A DNA stretch of 64,000 bases from contig JADJWQ010000002.1 in NCBI GenBank assembly GCA_016716265.1, forward strand, positions 395,001-459,000. The letters are read 5' to 3'. The notes beneath the pieces are model-generated. The model had not been told where the DNA came from. It made no database searches and saw only the letters and a program-made list of their open reading frames with translations. The translations under genes and the position numbers were made by a program. Source of the DNA: Planctomycetota bacterium. GTDB lineage: Bacteria > Planctomycetota > UBA1135 > UBA2386. Of the stretch, positions 26,895 to 35,037 are shown in pieces; position 1 is the stretch's first letter, and each line of letters begins with the position of its first letter.

Positions 26895-28901
26895 TCACGG
26901 CACCGCGAGCGAGCCGCGGACCTGCTCCGCGACCGCCTCGGCGGTGAAGCCGAAATCCTCCTGCAGCTCCTCCCAGGGCGCGCTGCGTCCGAACCGGCTC
27001 AGCCCGATGACGCGGTCCAGTCCGCCGGTGAGCACGCACCAGGACTCGGGGCGGCCGAGCTCGAGCGCGACCACCGGCACGCCGGGCGGCAGCACCGCCT
27101 CCCGGATCCGGCGCGGCTGATCGAGGAACACCTCGAGGCAGGGCATGCTGACGACGCGCAGCGCGAGACCCTCCGCATCGAGCAGCTCGGCGGCAGCGAC
27201 CGCGATGTGCACCTCGGAGCCGGTCGCGACCAGCGTCGCGGCCGCATCGCGACCGGCCACCTCGCGGACGACGTGGCCGCCGTGCAGCAGTCGGTCGGTG
27301 GTGAAGTCGCCCGGTCGCTGCAGGAGCGGGAGATTCTGGCGGGTGAGCAGGATCGCGGTCGGGCCGCCGTGGCGCGTCAGCGCATGCGTCCAGGCCGCGG
27401 CGACCTCGGGGCCGTCCGCCGGGCGGAACACATGCAGGCCGGGAATGAGGCGCAGCGACGCGCACTGTTCGACCGGTTGGTGGGTCGGTCCGTCCTCGCC
27501 GACGTAGAGGCTGTCGTGCGAGAACACGAACGTCGAGCGGGCGCCCATCAATGCCGCGAGCCGGATCGCGGGGCGGCAATAGTCGGCGAACACGAGGAAC
27601 GTGCTGCCCATCGGCAGGAAGCCCCCGTGCAGCGCCATCCCATTGAGGATCGCCCCCATTGCGTGCTCACGCACCCCGAAATGGATGTTGCGGTGCGTGA
27701 ACGCACCACGGGCGACCGCGCCGGACGCTTCGATGCGCGTCTTGCACGACCCCTCGAGGTCGGCCGAGCCACCGACGAGACCGGGCAGCAGTGCCGCGGC
27801 GGTCTGCACGAGCTTGCCCGACAGCGAGCGGGTCGCGCCGTCCTTGCCGGCGATCGACTCGCACAGCTGCTGCAGGAGGTCGTCCGGTGCCGTGCGGGCG
27901 AGGAACGCGTCCCGGGCGGCCGCGCGGTCGGGGTGCCCGGCGCGCCAGGCGGACTCGGCAGCCCGCCACGACGCGACGTGGGCGGCCTTCTCCGCGGCCG
28001 CCTCGGCGAACATCGCGCGGACCTCGTCGGGCACGTGGAACTCCTCGTCGGCGGGCAGGCCGAGCGCGAGCTTCGTCGCGCGCACCTCGTCGGTCCCGAG
28101 CGGTGCGCCATGCGACGACGCGTGATCCTGCTTGTGTGGGCTGCCGTAGCCGATGTGGCCACGGCAGACGACGAGCGTCGGTCGGTCGGCGTCGGTGCCG
28201 AACGCGCGGTCGAGCACCGGCAGCAGTCGCTCGGGGTCGTACGGGTCTGCCGCCTCGAGCACGCGCCAACCGTAGGCCTGGAAGCGGCGTCCGACGTCCT
28301 CGCTGAACGACAGCGACGTCGAGCCGTCGATCGTGATGCGATTGGCGTCGTAGAAGTAGACGAGGTTCGACAGCGCGAGATGCCCGGCGAGCGACGCGGC
28401 CTCGGATGCGACTCCCTCCATCAGGTCGCCGTCCGACACGATCGCGACGATCCGATGCCGGTCGGCGAGCGGGCAGTCGAACCGTGCGGCCTCCATCCGC
28501 GCCGCGAGCGCCATACCGACTCCGTTCGCGAAGCCCTGGCCGAGCGGACCGGTCGTGGTCTCGACGCCCGGCGTGACACCCACCTCCGGATGGCCGGGCG
28601 TGCGGCTGCCGAGCTGACGAAATGCGCGCAGGTCGTCGAGCGACAGGTCGAACCCGGCGAGGTGCAGCAGCGAGTAGAGCAGCATCGACCCGTGCCCGGC
28701 CGACAGCACGAACCGATCGCGGCCGCGCCAGGCCGGGTCACCGGCGTCGTAGCGCAGGTGCCGCAGCCAGATGGCGACCGCGAGGTCGGCCATGCCCATC
28801 GGCATGCCGGGGTGCCCACTCTGGGCGCGCTGCACGGCGTCCATGGCGAGGCCGCGGATGACGTTGGCGGCGAGGCGGTAGTTGGCGACGAGTGCTTCCA
28901 T
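26895..28901 (-). CDS. tkt: Transketolase
   Basis: Thiamine-diphosphate enzyme moving two-carbon units between sugar phosphates in the pentose phosphate pathway. It is 668 residues, a full-length enzyme. Signatures: the N-terminal QRAQSGHPGMPMGMADLAVA, the diphosphate-binding IVSDGDLMEGVASEAASLA with downstream Asn, HKQDHASSHGAPLG, and the pyrimidine-domain motifs REHAMGAILNGMALHGG and YVGEDGPTHQPVEQ. The start at 28901 opens with MEALVANYRLAANVIRGLAMD, typical of the family; no Shine-Dalgarno is seen (a run of C precedes the ATG). A TACAGT -10-like box lies 24 bases upstream and an insertion sequence starts 58 bases upstream. Confidence 0.95.
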   Translation of the reverse strand: MEALVANYRLAANVIRGLAMDAVQRAQSGHPGMPMGMADLAVAIWLRHLRYDAGDPAWRGRDRFVLSAGHGSMLLYSLLHLAGFDLSLDDLRAFRQLGSRTPGHPEVGVTPGVETTTGPLGQGFANGVGMALAARMEAARFDCPLADRHRIVAIVSDGDLMEGVASEAASLAGHLALSNLVYFYDANRITIDGSTSLSFSEDVGRRFQAYGWRVLEAADPYDPERLLPVLDRAFGTDADRPTLVVCRGHIGYGSPHKQDHASSHGAPLGTDEVRATKLALGLPADEEFHVPDEVRAMFAEAAAEKAAHVASWRAAESAWRAGHPDRAAARDAFLARTAPDDLLQQLCESIAGKDGATRSLSGKLVQTAAALLPGLVGGSADLEGSCKTRIEASGAVARGAFTHRNIHFGVREHAMGAILNGMALHGGFLPMGSTFLVFADYCRPAIRLAALMGARSTFVFSHDSLYVGEDGPTHQPVEQCASLRLIPGLHVFRPADGPEVAAAWTHALTRHGGPTAILLTRQNLPLLQRPGDFTTDRLLHGGHVVREVAGRDAAATLVATGSEVHIAVAAAELLDAEGLALRVVSMPCLEVFLDQPRRIREAVLPPGVPVVALELGRPESWCVLTGGLDRVIGLSRFGRSAPWEELQEDFGFTAEAVAEQVRGSLAVP

Positions 28902-28925
28902 GGGGGGGGGCTGCCGGGCGGGTCG

Positions 28926-28931
28926 ACTGTA
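28926..28931 (-). promoter_or_regulatory. -10-like hexamer TACAGT before transketolase
   Basis: TACAGT on the minus strand is 24 bases before the transketolase ATG and about 28 bases from the inverted-repeat end of the neighbouring insertion sequence. The -35 region would lie at or near the element boundary. No strong -35 match is seen. Confidence 0.4.
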
Positions 28932-28959
28932 GCGACGCACGAGATCGGAACCCAGGGAC

Positions 28960-28979
28960 ACTGGCCCCACAGACTGGCG
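28960..28979 (+). repeat. Left terminal inverted repeat of the insertion sequence
   Basis: Twenty bases beginning ACTGGCCCCACAG, an exact reverse complement of 30350-30369. Confidence 0.9.
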
Positions 28980-29192
28980 CCCGGCGCGGGGCGCGCGGTG
29001 GGGCGGTGAGGGCTGCCGGGGCCGCGGTGGGCGCGGCGGCCGGGGCTGCGCGCCGGCGCGCCACTCGAGTTCGGGTGCGACCCGACGGCGAGTGCGAGCC
29101 ACAGCGGTGCGGAGGCGGAGTGCCGGCGCGGTTGCCGGATGCCGTCGGCCTCCGCGTCCCGCACCGCGCCCCGCCGGGCGCGCCACCGCCCG

Positions 29193-30296
29193 ATGTTCAC
29201 GCCGCCGCGCTGCCCGTTCGTCGACTGCCCGTTCCACCGCGAGCCGGGACCCGCTTCTTCCACCGCGCCGGCAGCTTCGAGCGGCAGCTCGGCACCGACG
29301 TCGTGCCGCGCTTCCGCTGCAAGAGCTGCGGGCGCACGTTCTCGCGCCAGACCTTCCGCGTCGACTACTACGACAAGCGCCCGGATCTCAATGCCGAGAC
29401 GTTCTCGCGCCTGTGCAGCGGCGGCGGCCTGCGCCAGACCGCCCGCGAGCTCGGGATCCGCCGCCGCAGCCTGGAGCTGAAGTGGGCCAAGCTCGCCGAT
29501 CACGTCGGCCTCGCGCACCACAACCTGTGCGGCCGGCTGTGCCCGGAAGGCGGTACCGTGATGTTCTCGCTGGACGAGCTGGAGACCTTCGAGGGCGAGC
29601 GCAGCACCTGCCCGGTCACCGTGCCGGTGCTGATCCACCAGGACGCCTTCTTCATCGTCGGCGCGACGGTCGGGCGGCTGCCGGCCGCCGGGAAGATGAC
29701 CCCGGCGCCGCCGGCGGATCGCGGCGCGCGTCGAACGGGAGGGCAGACGGCCGAACGAGTCGCGGGCGGCGTGTGCCGAGGTGCTCGGCTTCGCGGCATC
29801 CCGGTGTCCGGACGACGCGCGGATCTGGCTGCGGAGCGACTTCAAGAGCACGTATCCGGCGCTGGCACGGCAGGCGTTCGGGGAGCGTTTCGCCGGGCAC
29901 GAGCAGATCGACTCGAAGGCGCCGCGAACGACCGCGAACCCGCTGCATCGGATCAACCTGATGCTGGCGATCCTGCGCGACCTGATGGGGCGGCTGCGGC
30001 GCCGCTCATGGCTGGTGTCCAAGCAGCGGAAGCGGCTGGCGAAGCACCTGCAGATGCTGATCGGCTATCGCAACTACGTGCGGCCGCGGTTCAACGGGGA
30101 GGAGGAGTCGCCCGCGCAGCTCATCGGCCTCGTGCCGCGGCGGTTGACGGGGCGGGAGCTGCTGCGCTGGCGGCAGGACTGGGGGCCCGAGCGCAGCGGC
30201 CACCCACTGTCGGTGGACGGCGAGTCGGTGGCGGCCTTCAGCGGGCGCTGGCGGAGCGGCGACTGCGAGGCGTCGGCGACCGCGCTGAGCGACTGA
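29193..30296 (+). pseudogene. Frameshifted DDE-type transposase of the insertion sequence
   Basis: Conceptual product of ~367 residues read in three segments. It starts MFTPPRCPFVDCPFHREPGP, then needs one extra C at a CCC run near 29250 to continue as RFFHRAGSF...CKSCGRTFSRQTFR. It needs one fewer C at the CCCC run near 29700 to continue through EGRRPNESRAACAEVLGF to TGA 30294-30296. An N-terminal zinc-ribbon-like pair (CPFVDC, CKSC), a possible catalytic Asp in FSLDELETFEG and a later LRSDFKSTY fit a DDE transposase. The two shifts cancel, both lie in C homopolymers, and coding is otherwise intact. They may be real inactivation or base-calling errors. Confidence 0.7.
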
Positions 30297-30349
30297 GCGC
30301 CGCTCGCCGCGCCCCGATGGCCCGGCGCGGCGCGGCGCCGGCCGCGGCT

Positions 30350-30369
30350 CGCCAGTCTGTGGGGCCAGT
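30350..30369 (-). repeat. Right terminal inverted repeat of the insertion sequence
   Basis: Twenty bases beginning CGCCAGTCTGTGG on the plus strand, an exact reverse complement of the left repeat at 28960-28979. It ends 3 bases before the stop codon of the GH2 gene. Confidence 0.9.
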
Positions 30370-30372
30370 ATC

Positions 30373-32634
30373 TCAGTGGCACAGACGCAGCAGGCCGAGG
30401 TCCAGGTACTGGCCACCACCGGTCTGACGGCAGTGCACCGCCAGCGTCCGCCGCCCGCCCAGCAGGCGGCCGGCCTGCGCCGGATCGAGCGGCACGAGCA
30501 CGTAGCCGGTCGTGAACCCGGGCAGCCTGAGCAGCGGGGCGCCGTCGACGTGGAGGTCGGCGTCCTCGTCGTGGTGGATCAGCAGGTAGAGGCCTTCGGG
30601 TGGCGTGTCCGCGGGGAGCTCGATCTCGCGCCGCAGCCAGATGTCGGCGGTGTCCCAGCGGGTGCGGACGGTGGTGCCGGGCGTGTCCGGCGTGCCGAAG
30701 CCGGCCGGGCCGCTCGCCCAGCCAGCGTCGTCGTAGCCGGGGCGTGTCCAGCCTGCGGCGGGGGCCGTCGTCGTGTAGCGCCAGCGTGCGTCGGGGTCCT
30801 CCTCCGCGGTCGGCAGGAGCGTCGTGAGCGTCGGCAGCGGGCCGTGGACCAGCGCGTGTGCGGCGGCGACGCGGCCGGCGTCGAGCTTCACGATCTCGCG
30901 GTCGTAGGTCATCACTCCATTGACCTCGATCTCGACGTCGGTCGTCTGCGTGTAGATGGCACCGCAGAGCCCGCGCGCCGCCATTGCGGGCAGCTGCTCG
31001 ATCAATGCGACGTAGGCGTCGTTCAATGCCGACGCGTCCGCGAAGCTGCGGTAGCCCCAATTCGCGCGGTCGCGCCACAGGTGGTGGTCGACGGCGAGGC
31101 CGAGGCCGCCGAATTCACCGAGGAACGCGGCGCGGTGCGTTTCGAGTGGGGGCATACCGGGGCCGGGGTAGCGGTGGACGTCGAACACGTCGCCGACGCC
31201 GCGATCGGTCCAGCCGCTCGCGGCGTCCACCAGCCGCGTCGGATCGAGCCGGTGGACCAGCTCGGCGTAGCGGGCGGTCTCGTGCTGTCCCCAACCCTCG
31301 TTGAACACGACCCAGCCGATGATGCACGGGTGGAAGGAGCGCGCGGCGACGAGCCGGGAGAGCTCGGTCTCGAACTGCCGGACCTCCTGCGCGTCGCGGG
31401 CCGCGTCGGCGTCGGCGCCGCCGATGTGCGGGCCGCCGCTCGGCATGTCCTGCCAGACGAGCAGGCCGAGCGTGTCGCAGTGGTGGTACCAGCGTGCCGG
31501 CTCGACCTTCACGTGCTTGCGGATGGTGTCGTAGCCGAGCGTCTTGGTGATCTCGAGGTCGTGGCGCAGCGCGATGTCGGTCGGCGCGGTGTAGAGGCCG
31601 TCGGGCCAGAATCCCTGGTCGAGCAGGCCGATCTGGAAGCGCGGCTCACCATTGAGGCAGATGCGCGGGATGCCGGCGGCGTCGGGGCGGACCGCGACGT
31701 CGCGGAACGCGCAGTAGGTCGCGACCTCGTCGACGACGCGGTCGCCGTCCGACAGCCGCACGACGAGCCGGTGCAGGAAGGGGGTCTCCGGCGTCCACGG
31801 GCGCGGCTCGGGGAAGGGTGCCGGCGTCGGGTCGGCGCGGAGTGCGGCGACCGAGTCGGCCGCGAACACGGTGCGCTCGGGGTGGTCGGCGGGGTGCACC
31901 GTCAGACGGAGCGCGTCGACGTCGGGACCGTCGACCACCGGCAGCAGCGTGCCGCGTTCGCGGTCGGTGACGAAGCGCACGTCGCGCAGATGGCGGTGCG
32001 GCACGCCTTCGAGCCAGACGCTGCCCCAGATCCCGGTGACCGCCGTGTACCAGATGCCGCGCGGGCGGAGCGTCTGCTTGCCGAGGGGCTGCGTGCCGGT
32101 GTCGGTCGGATCCCAGACCCGGACGACGAGATCGTTCACCGCGTCGCGGCGCACGACGCCGGTCACGTCGAACGAGAACGCGTCGTAGCCGCCGGCGTGC
32201 GTGCCGACGATCCGGCCATTGACGGCGACCTCGCACCACCAATCGACTGCGCCGAAGTGCAGCAGCAGGCGTTCGCTGGTGGCGACGGGCTCGGCGATCG
32301 CGAACTGCCGGTGGTAGATCGCCTCCTGCTCGGGTGCGACGGCCTCCGCGACGCCGGACAGCGCCGACTCGATCGCGAACGGCACGACGATCCGCTGCGT
32401 GAACGTGGCGGGAGCCGGCGCGGAGCGGGGCACCAGCGCGAGGTCCCAGCGCCCGTTGAGCGACGTCCACGTCGGCCGCACGAGCTGCGGTCGCGGATGC
32501 TCGGGGAGCGGGTCCGTCGGATCGACGTCGCGTGCCCAGCGCGTGAGCAGGCGTGCCGGACGCGCGGCGGCGGTGTCGTCCTGGGCGGCACCGGCGGCGA
32601 CGAGGAGGAGTGGGGCGAGGGCCGCGTAGCGCAT
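30373..32634 (-). CDS. Secreted glycoside hydrolase family 2 protein (beta-galactosidase-like)
   Basis: A 753-residue exported glycosidase. A signal peptide (MRYAALAPLLLVAAGAAQ) supports ATG 32634 over a longer start at 32670. Domains in order: GH2 sugar-binding (LNGRWDLALVPRS...WWCEVAVNGRIVGTHAGGYD), immunoglobulin-like linker, TIM barrel, and a C-terminal carbohydrate-binding-like region (DIWLRREIELP...LHVDGAPLL). Acid/base Glu446 lies in VVFNEGWGQ and the nucleophile Glu507 in FLGEFGGLG, both conserved. The exact substrate (beta-galactoside, mannoside or glucuronide) cannot be told from the sequence. The downstream IS nearly touches the stop codon. Confidence 0.88.
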   Translation of the reverse strand: MRYAALAPLLLVAAGAAQDDTAAARPARLLTRWARDVDPTDPLPEHPRPQLVRPTWTSLNGRWDLALVPRSAPAPATFTQRIVVPFAIESALSGVAEAVAPEQEAIYHRQFAIAEPVATSERLLLHFGAVDWWCEVAVNGRIVGTHAGGYDAFSFDVTGVVRRDAVNDLVVRVWDPTDTGTQPLGKQTLRPRGIWYTAVTGIWGSVWLEGVPHRHLRDVRFVTDRERGTLLPVVDGPDVDALRLTVHPADHPERTVFAADSVAALRADPTPAPFPEPRPWTPETPFLHRLVVRLSDGDRVVDEVATYCAFRDVAVRPDAAGIPRICLNGEPRFQIGLLDQGFWPDGLYTAPTDIALRHDLEITKTLGYDTIRKHVKVEPARWYHHCDTLGLLVWQDMPSGGPHIGGADADAARDAQEVRQFETELSRLVAARSFHPCIIGWVVFNEGWGQHETARYAELVHRLDPTRLVDAASGWTDRGVGDVFDVHRYPGPGMPPLETHRAAFLGEFGGLGLAVDHHLWRDRANWGYRSFADASALNDAYVALIEQLPAMAARGLCGAIYTQTTDVEIEVNGVMTYDREIVKLDAGRVAAAHALVHGPLPTLTTLLPTAEEDPDARWRYTTTAPAAGWTRPGYDDAGWASGPAGFGTPDTPGTTVRTRWDTADIWLRREIELPADTPPEGLYLLIHHDEDADLHVDGAPLLRLPGFTTGYVLVPLDPAQAGRLLGGRRTLAVHCRQTGGGQYLDLGLLRLCH

Positions 32635-32718
32635 GGCGGGATCGTCCTCCCGGCGCCGAGCACGGTCCATGCAGGATGTCCGCGGGTCGAGGTCGATCGT
32701 GCGGGGTGCGGTGCCCGC

Positions 32719-34857
32719 TCAGCCGCCGATGCGGCGCCGGATGATCTCGCTCTCGGCCCGCAATTGACGGAGCTCGTCGAGGAGGTCCGCCACGCGGGGC
32801 CGCATCGGGTCGCCGTCGGGCAGCTCGATGGCCTCGAGAGCGCGGATGCCGGCGGTGTGGTCCTGCAGAGTGCGGCAGGCGATCGCGAGGAGCATCGACT
32901 CCTCGGTCGCCAGCGGACGGTCGCGTGCCAGCTCCTGCAGGATCGACCGCGTGTCGCCCCAGCGCTGCAGCTGCAGGCTGGCGATCGCGCGGAGCGGCGG
33001 CGGGGCGGTCGGGTCCGCGGCGACCAGGTCGAAGCGGCCGAGCGCGTTGCGGAGGGCGGCGGCCTCGGCCGACGCGGTGCGCCCGCCGGCGACGGCGGCG
33101 CAATACGCGCGCACGTGGAGCGCCCGCGGGTCGGCGCCGGCGCCATCGAGCACCCGGAGCGCGAGATCACAGCGGCCGGAGGTCGCGAGCGCCGTGGCGC
33201 GGTCGAGCTGCCGCCGCGGGCGGTCGGCGTCGGTCGCGTTGTCGACCGCGCGCTGCAGCGCGGCGTCGTCGACCCGGTACGCCAGCCAGGCGCCCTGCAC
33301 GTCGGTGGGGGTCAGGGGCCACAGCCAATGCGCGACGCGGCCGTCCGGAGCGAGCACGGCCGACAGGTCCGGCGCGTACGCGACGACCTCGCCGAGGCGC
33401 GGGCCGCTCTGCGGGAAGACGCGCTCGGCCGCGGGATGCCGTGCGCGCAATGCCTGCTCGTCGGGGTCCGCGCCGTACGTCACGCTCGTCCAGTCGAGGT
33501 TGGAATCGCTGAACCAGCGCCACGGCTCGGCGACGAGCGCGTTGAAGCTGCCGATGTAGCGCGGTGCGGCGCGCACGTGGAACGCCGCGAGCCCGGCGAC
33601 GACCAATGCGCACGCGGCGACCCCGATGCGGAGCCGGCCGAGCCGCCCGGCGCTGGACGACCAGTCCGCTAGCGGGCGGGACGCGACCAGGACGAGCAAT
33701 GGCACGACCTGCAGCAGGTGGCGGAGGCCGATCTGCAGCACCTGCACGAGCGACAGGTAGGCGAGCGGGATCGCGATGCCGAGCAGCGTCAGCAGGAGTG
33801 CGTGGCGCGGCCAGGGCGGCCGTCGCCAGACGCAGCCGGCCGCGAGCACCGCGAGGAAGGCGACCGGCAGCTTGGTGAGCAGGGCGACGACGTAGTAGCC
33901 GGCGAAGCCGGGTCCGACGCGACCGCACAGGAACGCGCTGCCGCCCTGCTCGGAGAAGTGCTTCATGTAGTCGACGCCGCGCACCCACGGTTCGGGAAGG
34001 ACGCGGAGCCACGTCGCGGCCCCGGGGAGGCGGTGCACGGACGCGAAGAAGCGGCTCATCGGCTCGATGGCTGCGGCGTCGTAGCCGGGCGGGCGGAATG
34101 CATAGCAGGCCCACAGCGTCACCCACGCGACGCCGCCGACGAGAACGGCCGCCGCGACGGCGTCCGCCACGCGCGCGGCGAGGCCGTCGCTGCTCCGCGA
34201 CCACAGCAATCGCGGTCGCACGCCGCGCGCGATGCCGATGACGACCGCGATGCCGCAGATCGGCACCAGGAACAGGCCGAGGTACTTGGTCGCGAGCGCG
34301 GCTCCGATCGCCCCGCCGAGCGCGAGCAGCGCTGCGATCCCGGGTCGCGTCAGCCACTGCCAGCAGGCCAGCAGCGCGAGGCCCTGGAACGGCAGCAGCG
34401 ACGTGTCCGTGCCCATCAGGCTGCCGTGCGCCATCAGTACCGGGCAGGTGACGTACAGCCCGAGCGCCCACAGTGACGTGCGCCGGCCGAACCAGCGCCG
34501 CGCGGTCCACCAGGTGACGAGCGCGCCCAGCAGCGGGAACACCAGCATGCCGAGCCGGCCCGCGACCCGGTAGTCGACCAACGGCTGGTCGGGCACCCCG
34601 AGTCGCGCCGCGAGCTGGTTCGCGTAGAACGGCAGCGGCCCGTGCAGGCGGGCGACGCCGGTGTCCCAGACGAGCCCGGCGCGCAGCAGCCGGCCGGCGG
34701 TCGCGTAGGTCGGCTCGTCGGTCGTCCACGGTGTCACGACCGCGAGCCACACGCCGATCCCGATGTGGCACGCGAGCAACGCCGCCGTCCACCGGAGCCA
34801 GGTCCGCCGGCTGACCTCGGCCACCTCGACATCGTCGCCGTCGCGCATCGCCGCCAC
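32719..34857 (-). CDS. GT-C type membrane glycosyltransferase (ArnT/PMT-like)
   Basis: A 712-residue protein with about 11-12 transmembrane helices in the first ~440 residues and a soluble helical/TPR-like C-terminal region. The first extracytoplasmic loop has TPWTTDEPTYATAGRLL, the acidic D-E motif expected of GT39/GT83-type lipid-linked sugar transferases. GSLMGTDTSLL and KYLGLFLVPI fit later helices. It likely transfers a sugar from a polyprenyl-phosphate donor to a protein or lipid on the outer face of the membrane; donor and acceptor are unknown. It is divergent from the DUF6797-like operon. Confidence 0.78.
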   Translation of the reverse strand: MAAMRDGDDVEVAEVSRRTWLRWTAALLACHIGIGVWLAVVTPWTTDEPTYATAGRLLRAGLVWDTGVARLHGPLPFYANQLAARLGVPDQPLVDYRVAGRLGMLVFPLLGALVTWWTARRWFGRRTSLWALGLYVTCPVLMAHGSLMGTDTSLLPFQGLALLACWQWLTRPGIAALLALGGAIGAALATKYLGLFLVPICGIAVVIGIARGVRPRLLWSRSSDGLAARVADAVAAAVLVGGVAWVTLWACYAFRPPGYDAAAIEPMSRFFASVHRLPGAATWLRVLPEPWVRGVDYMKHFSEQGGSAFLCGRVGPGFAGYYVVALLTKLPVAFLAVLAAGCVWRRPPWPRHALLLTLLGIAIPLAYLSLVQVLQIGLRHLLQVVPLLVLVASRPLADWSSSAGRLGRLRIGVAACALVVAGLAAFHVRAAPRYIGSFNALVAEPWRWFSDSNLDWTSVTYGADPDEQALRARHPAAERVFPQSGPRLGEVVAYAPDLSAVLAPDGRVAHWLWPLTPTDVQGAWLAYRVDDAALQRAVDNATDADRPRRQLDRATALATSGRCDLALRVLDGAGADPRALHVRAYCAAVAGGRTASAEAAALRNALGRFDLVAADPTAPPPLRAIASLQLQRWGDTRSILQELARDRPLATEESMLLAIACRTLQDHTAGIRALEAIELPDGDPMRPRVADLLDELRQLRAESEIIRRRIGG

Positions 34858-34920
34858 CGCCGCGGGAGACTACCCGCCGGCCCCGGGCGCGGCGCGGCCC
34901 GATCTGCGCCGTTTTCGGTC

Positions 34921-34962
34921 GGCCACCGCGATCGGGCCACCGCGATCTGGCCACCGCGATCG
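34921..34962 (+). repeat. Three perfect tandem copies of a 14-bp repeat
   Basis: GGCCACCGCGATCK is repeated at 34921, 34935 and 34949 with no mismatch except its last base (G, T, G). It lies in the 180-base gap between two divergent genes (starts at 34857 and 35038). It may be a regulator-binding array or slippage product. Apart from this and the TATGGT box, nothing else is seen in the gap. Confidence 0.9.
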
Positions 34963-34998
34963 GGCGAGGGCGGGTTCGCCGGCGGCGTGCGGATCGAA

Positions 34999-35004
34999 TA
35001 TGGT
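34999..35004 (+). promoter_or_regulatory. -10-like hexamer TATGGT
   Basis: TATGGT (within AATATGGT), 33 bases before ATG 35038, is the likely promoter of the five-gene operon that follows. The tandem 14-bp repeats end 36 bases upstream of it, at or beyond a -35 position. Confidence 0.4.
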
Positions 35005-35037
35005 GCGCCGCCGCACTCCCACGACCGCACTTCGACG

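Larger units (their letters stand above)
28960..30369. mobile_element. Insertion sequence with perfect 20-bp terminal inverted repeats
   Basis: A 1410-bp element bounded by two perfect 20-base inverted repeats (28960-28979 and 30350-30369), enclosing one transposase-like gene read left to right and broken by two frameshifts. The first mismatch inside each arm comes immediately after base 20. I find no clear target-site duplication in the flanks. It sits between the transketolase promoter and the stop codon of the GH2 gene, which begins only 3 bases beyond the right end. The IS family was not assigned. Confidence 0.85.

Noticed and set aside
28950..30380. Target-site duplication flanking the insertion sequence
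   Set aside because: Bases immediately outside the two 20-bp repeats (…GGGAC and ATCTC…) do not match; no direct repeat of 3 or more bases was found.
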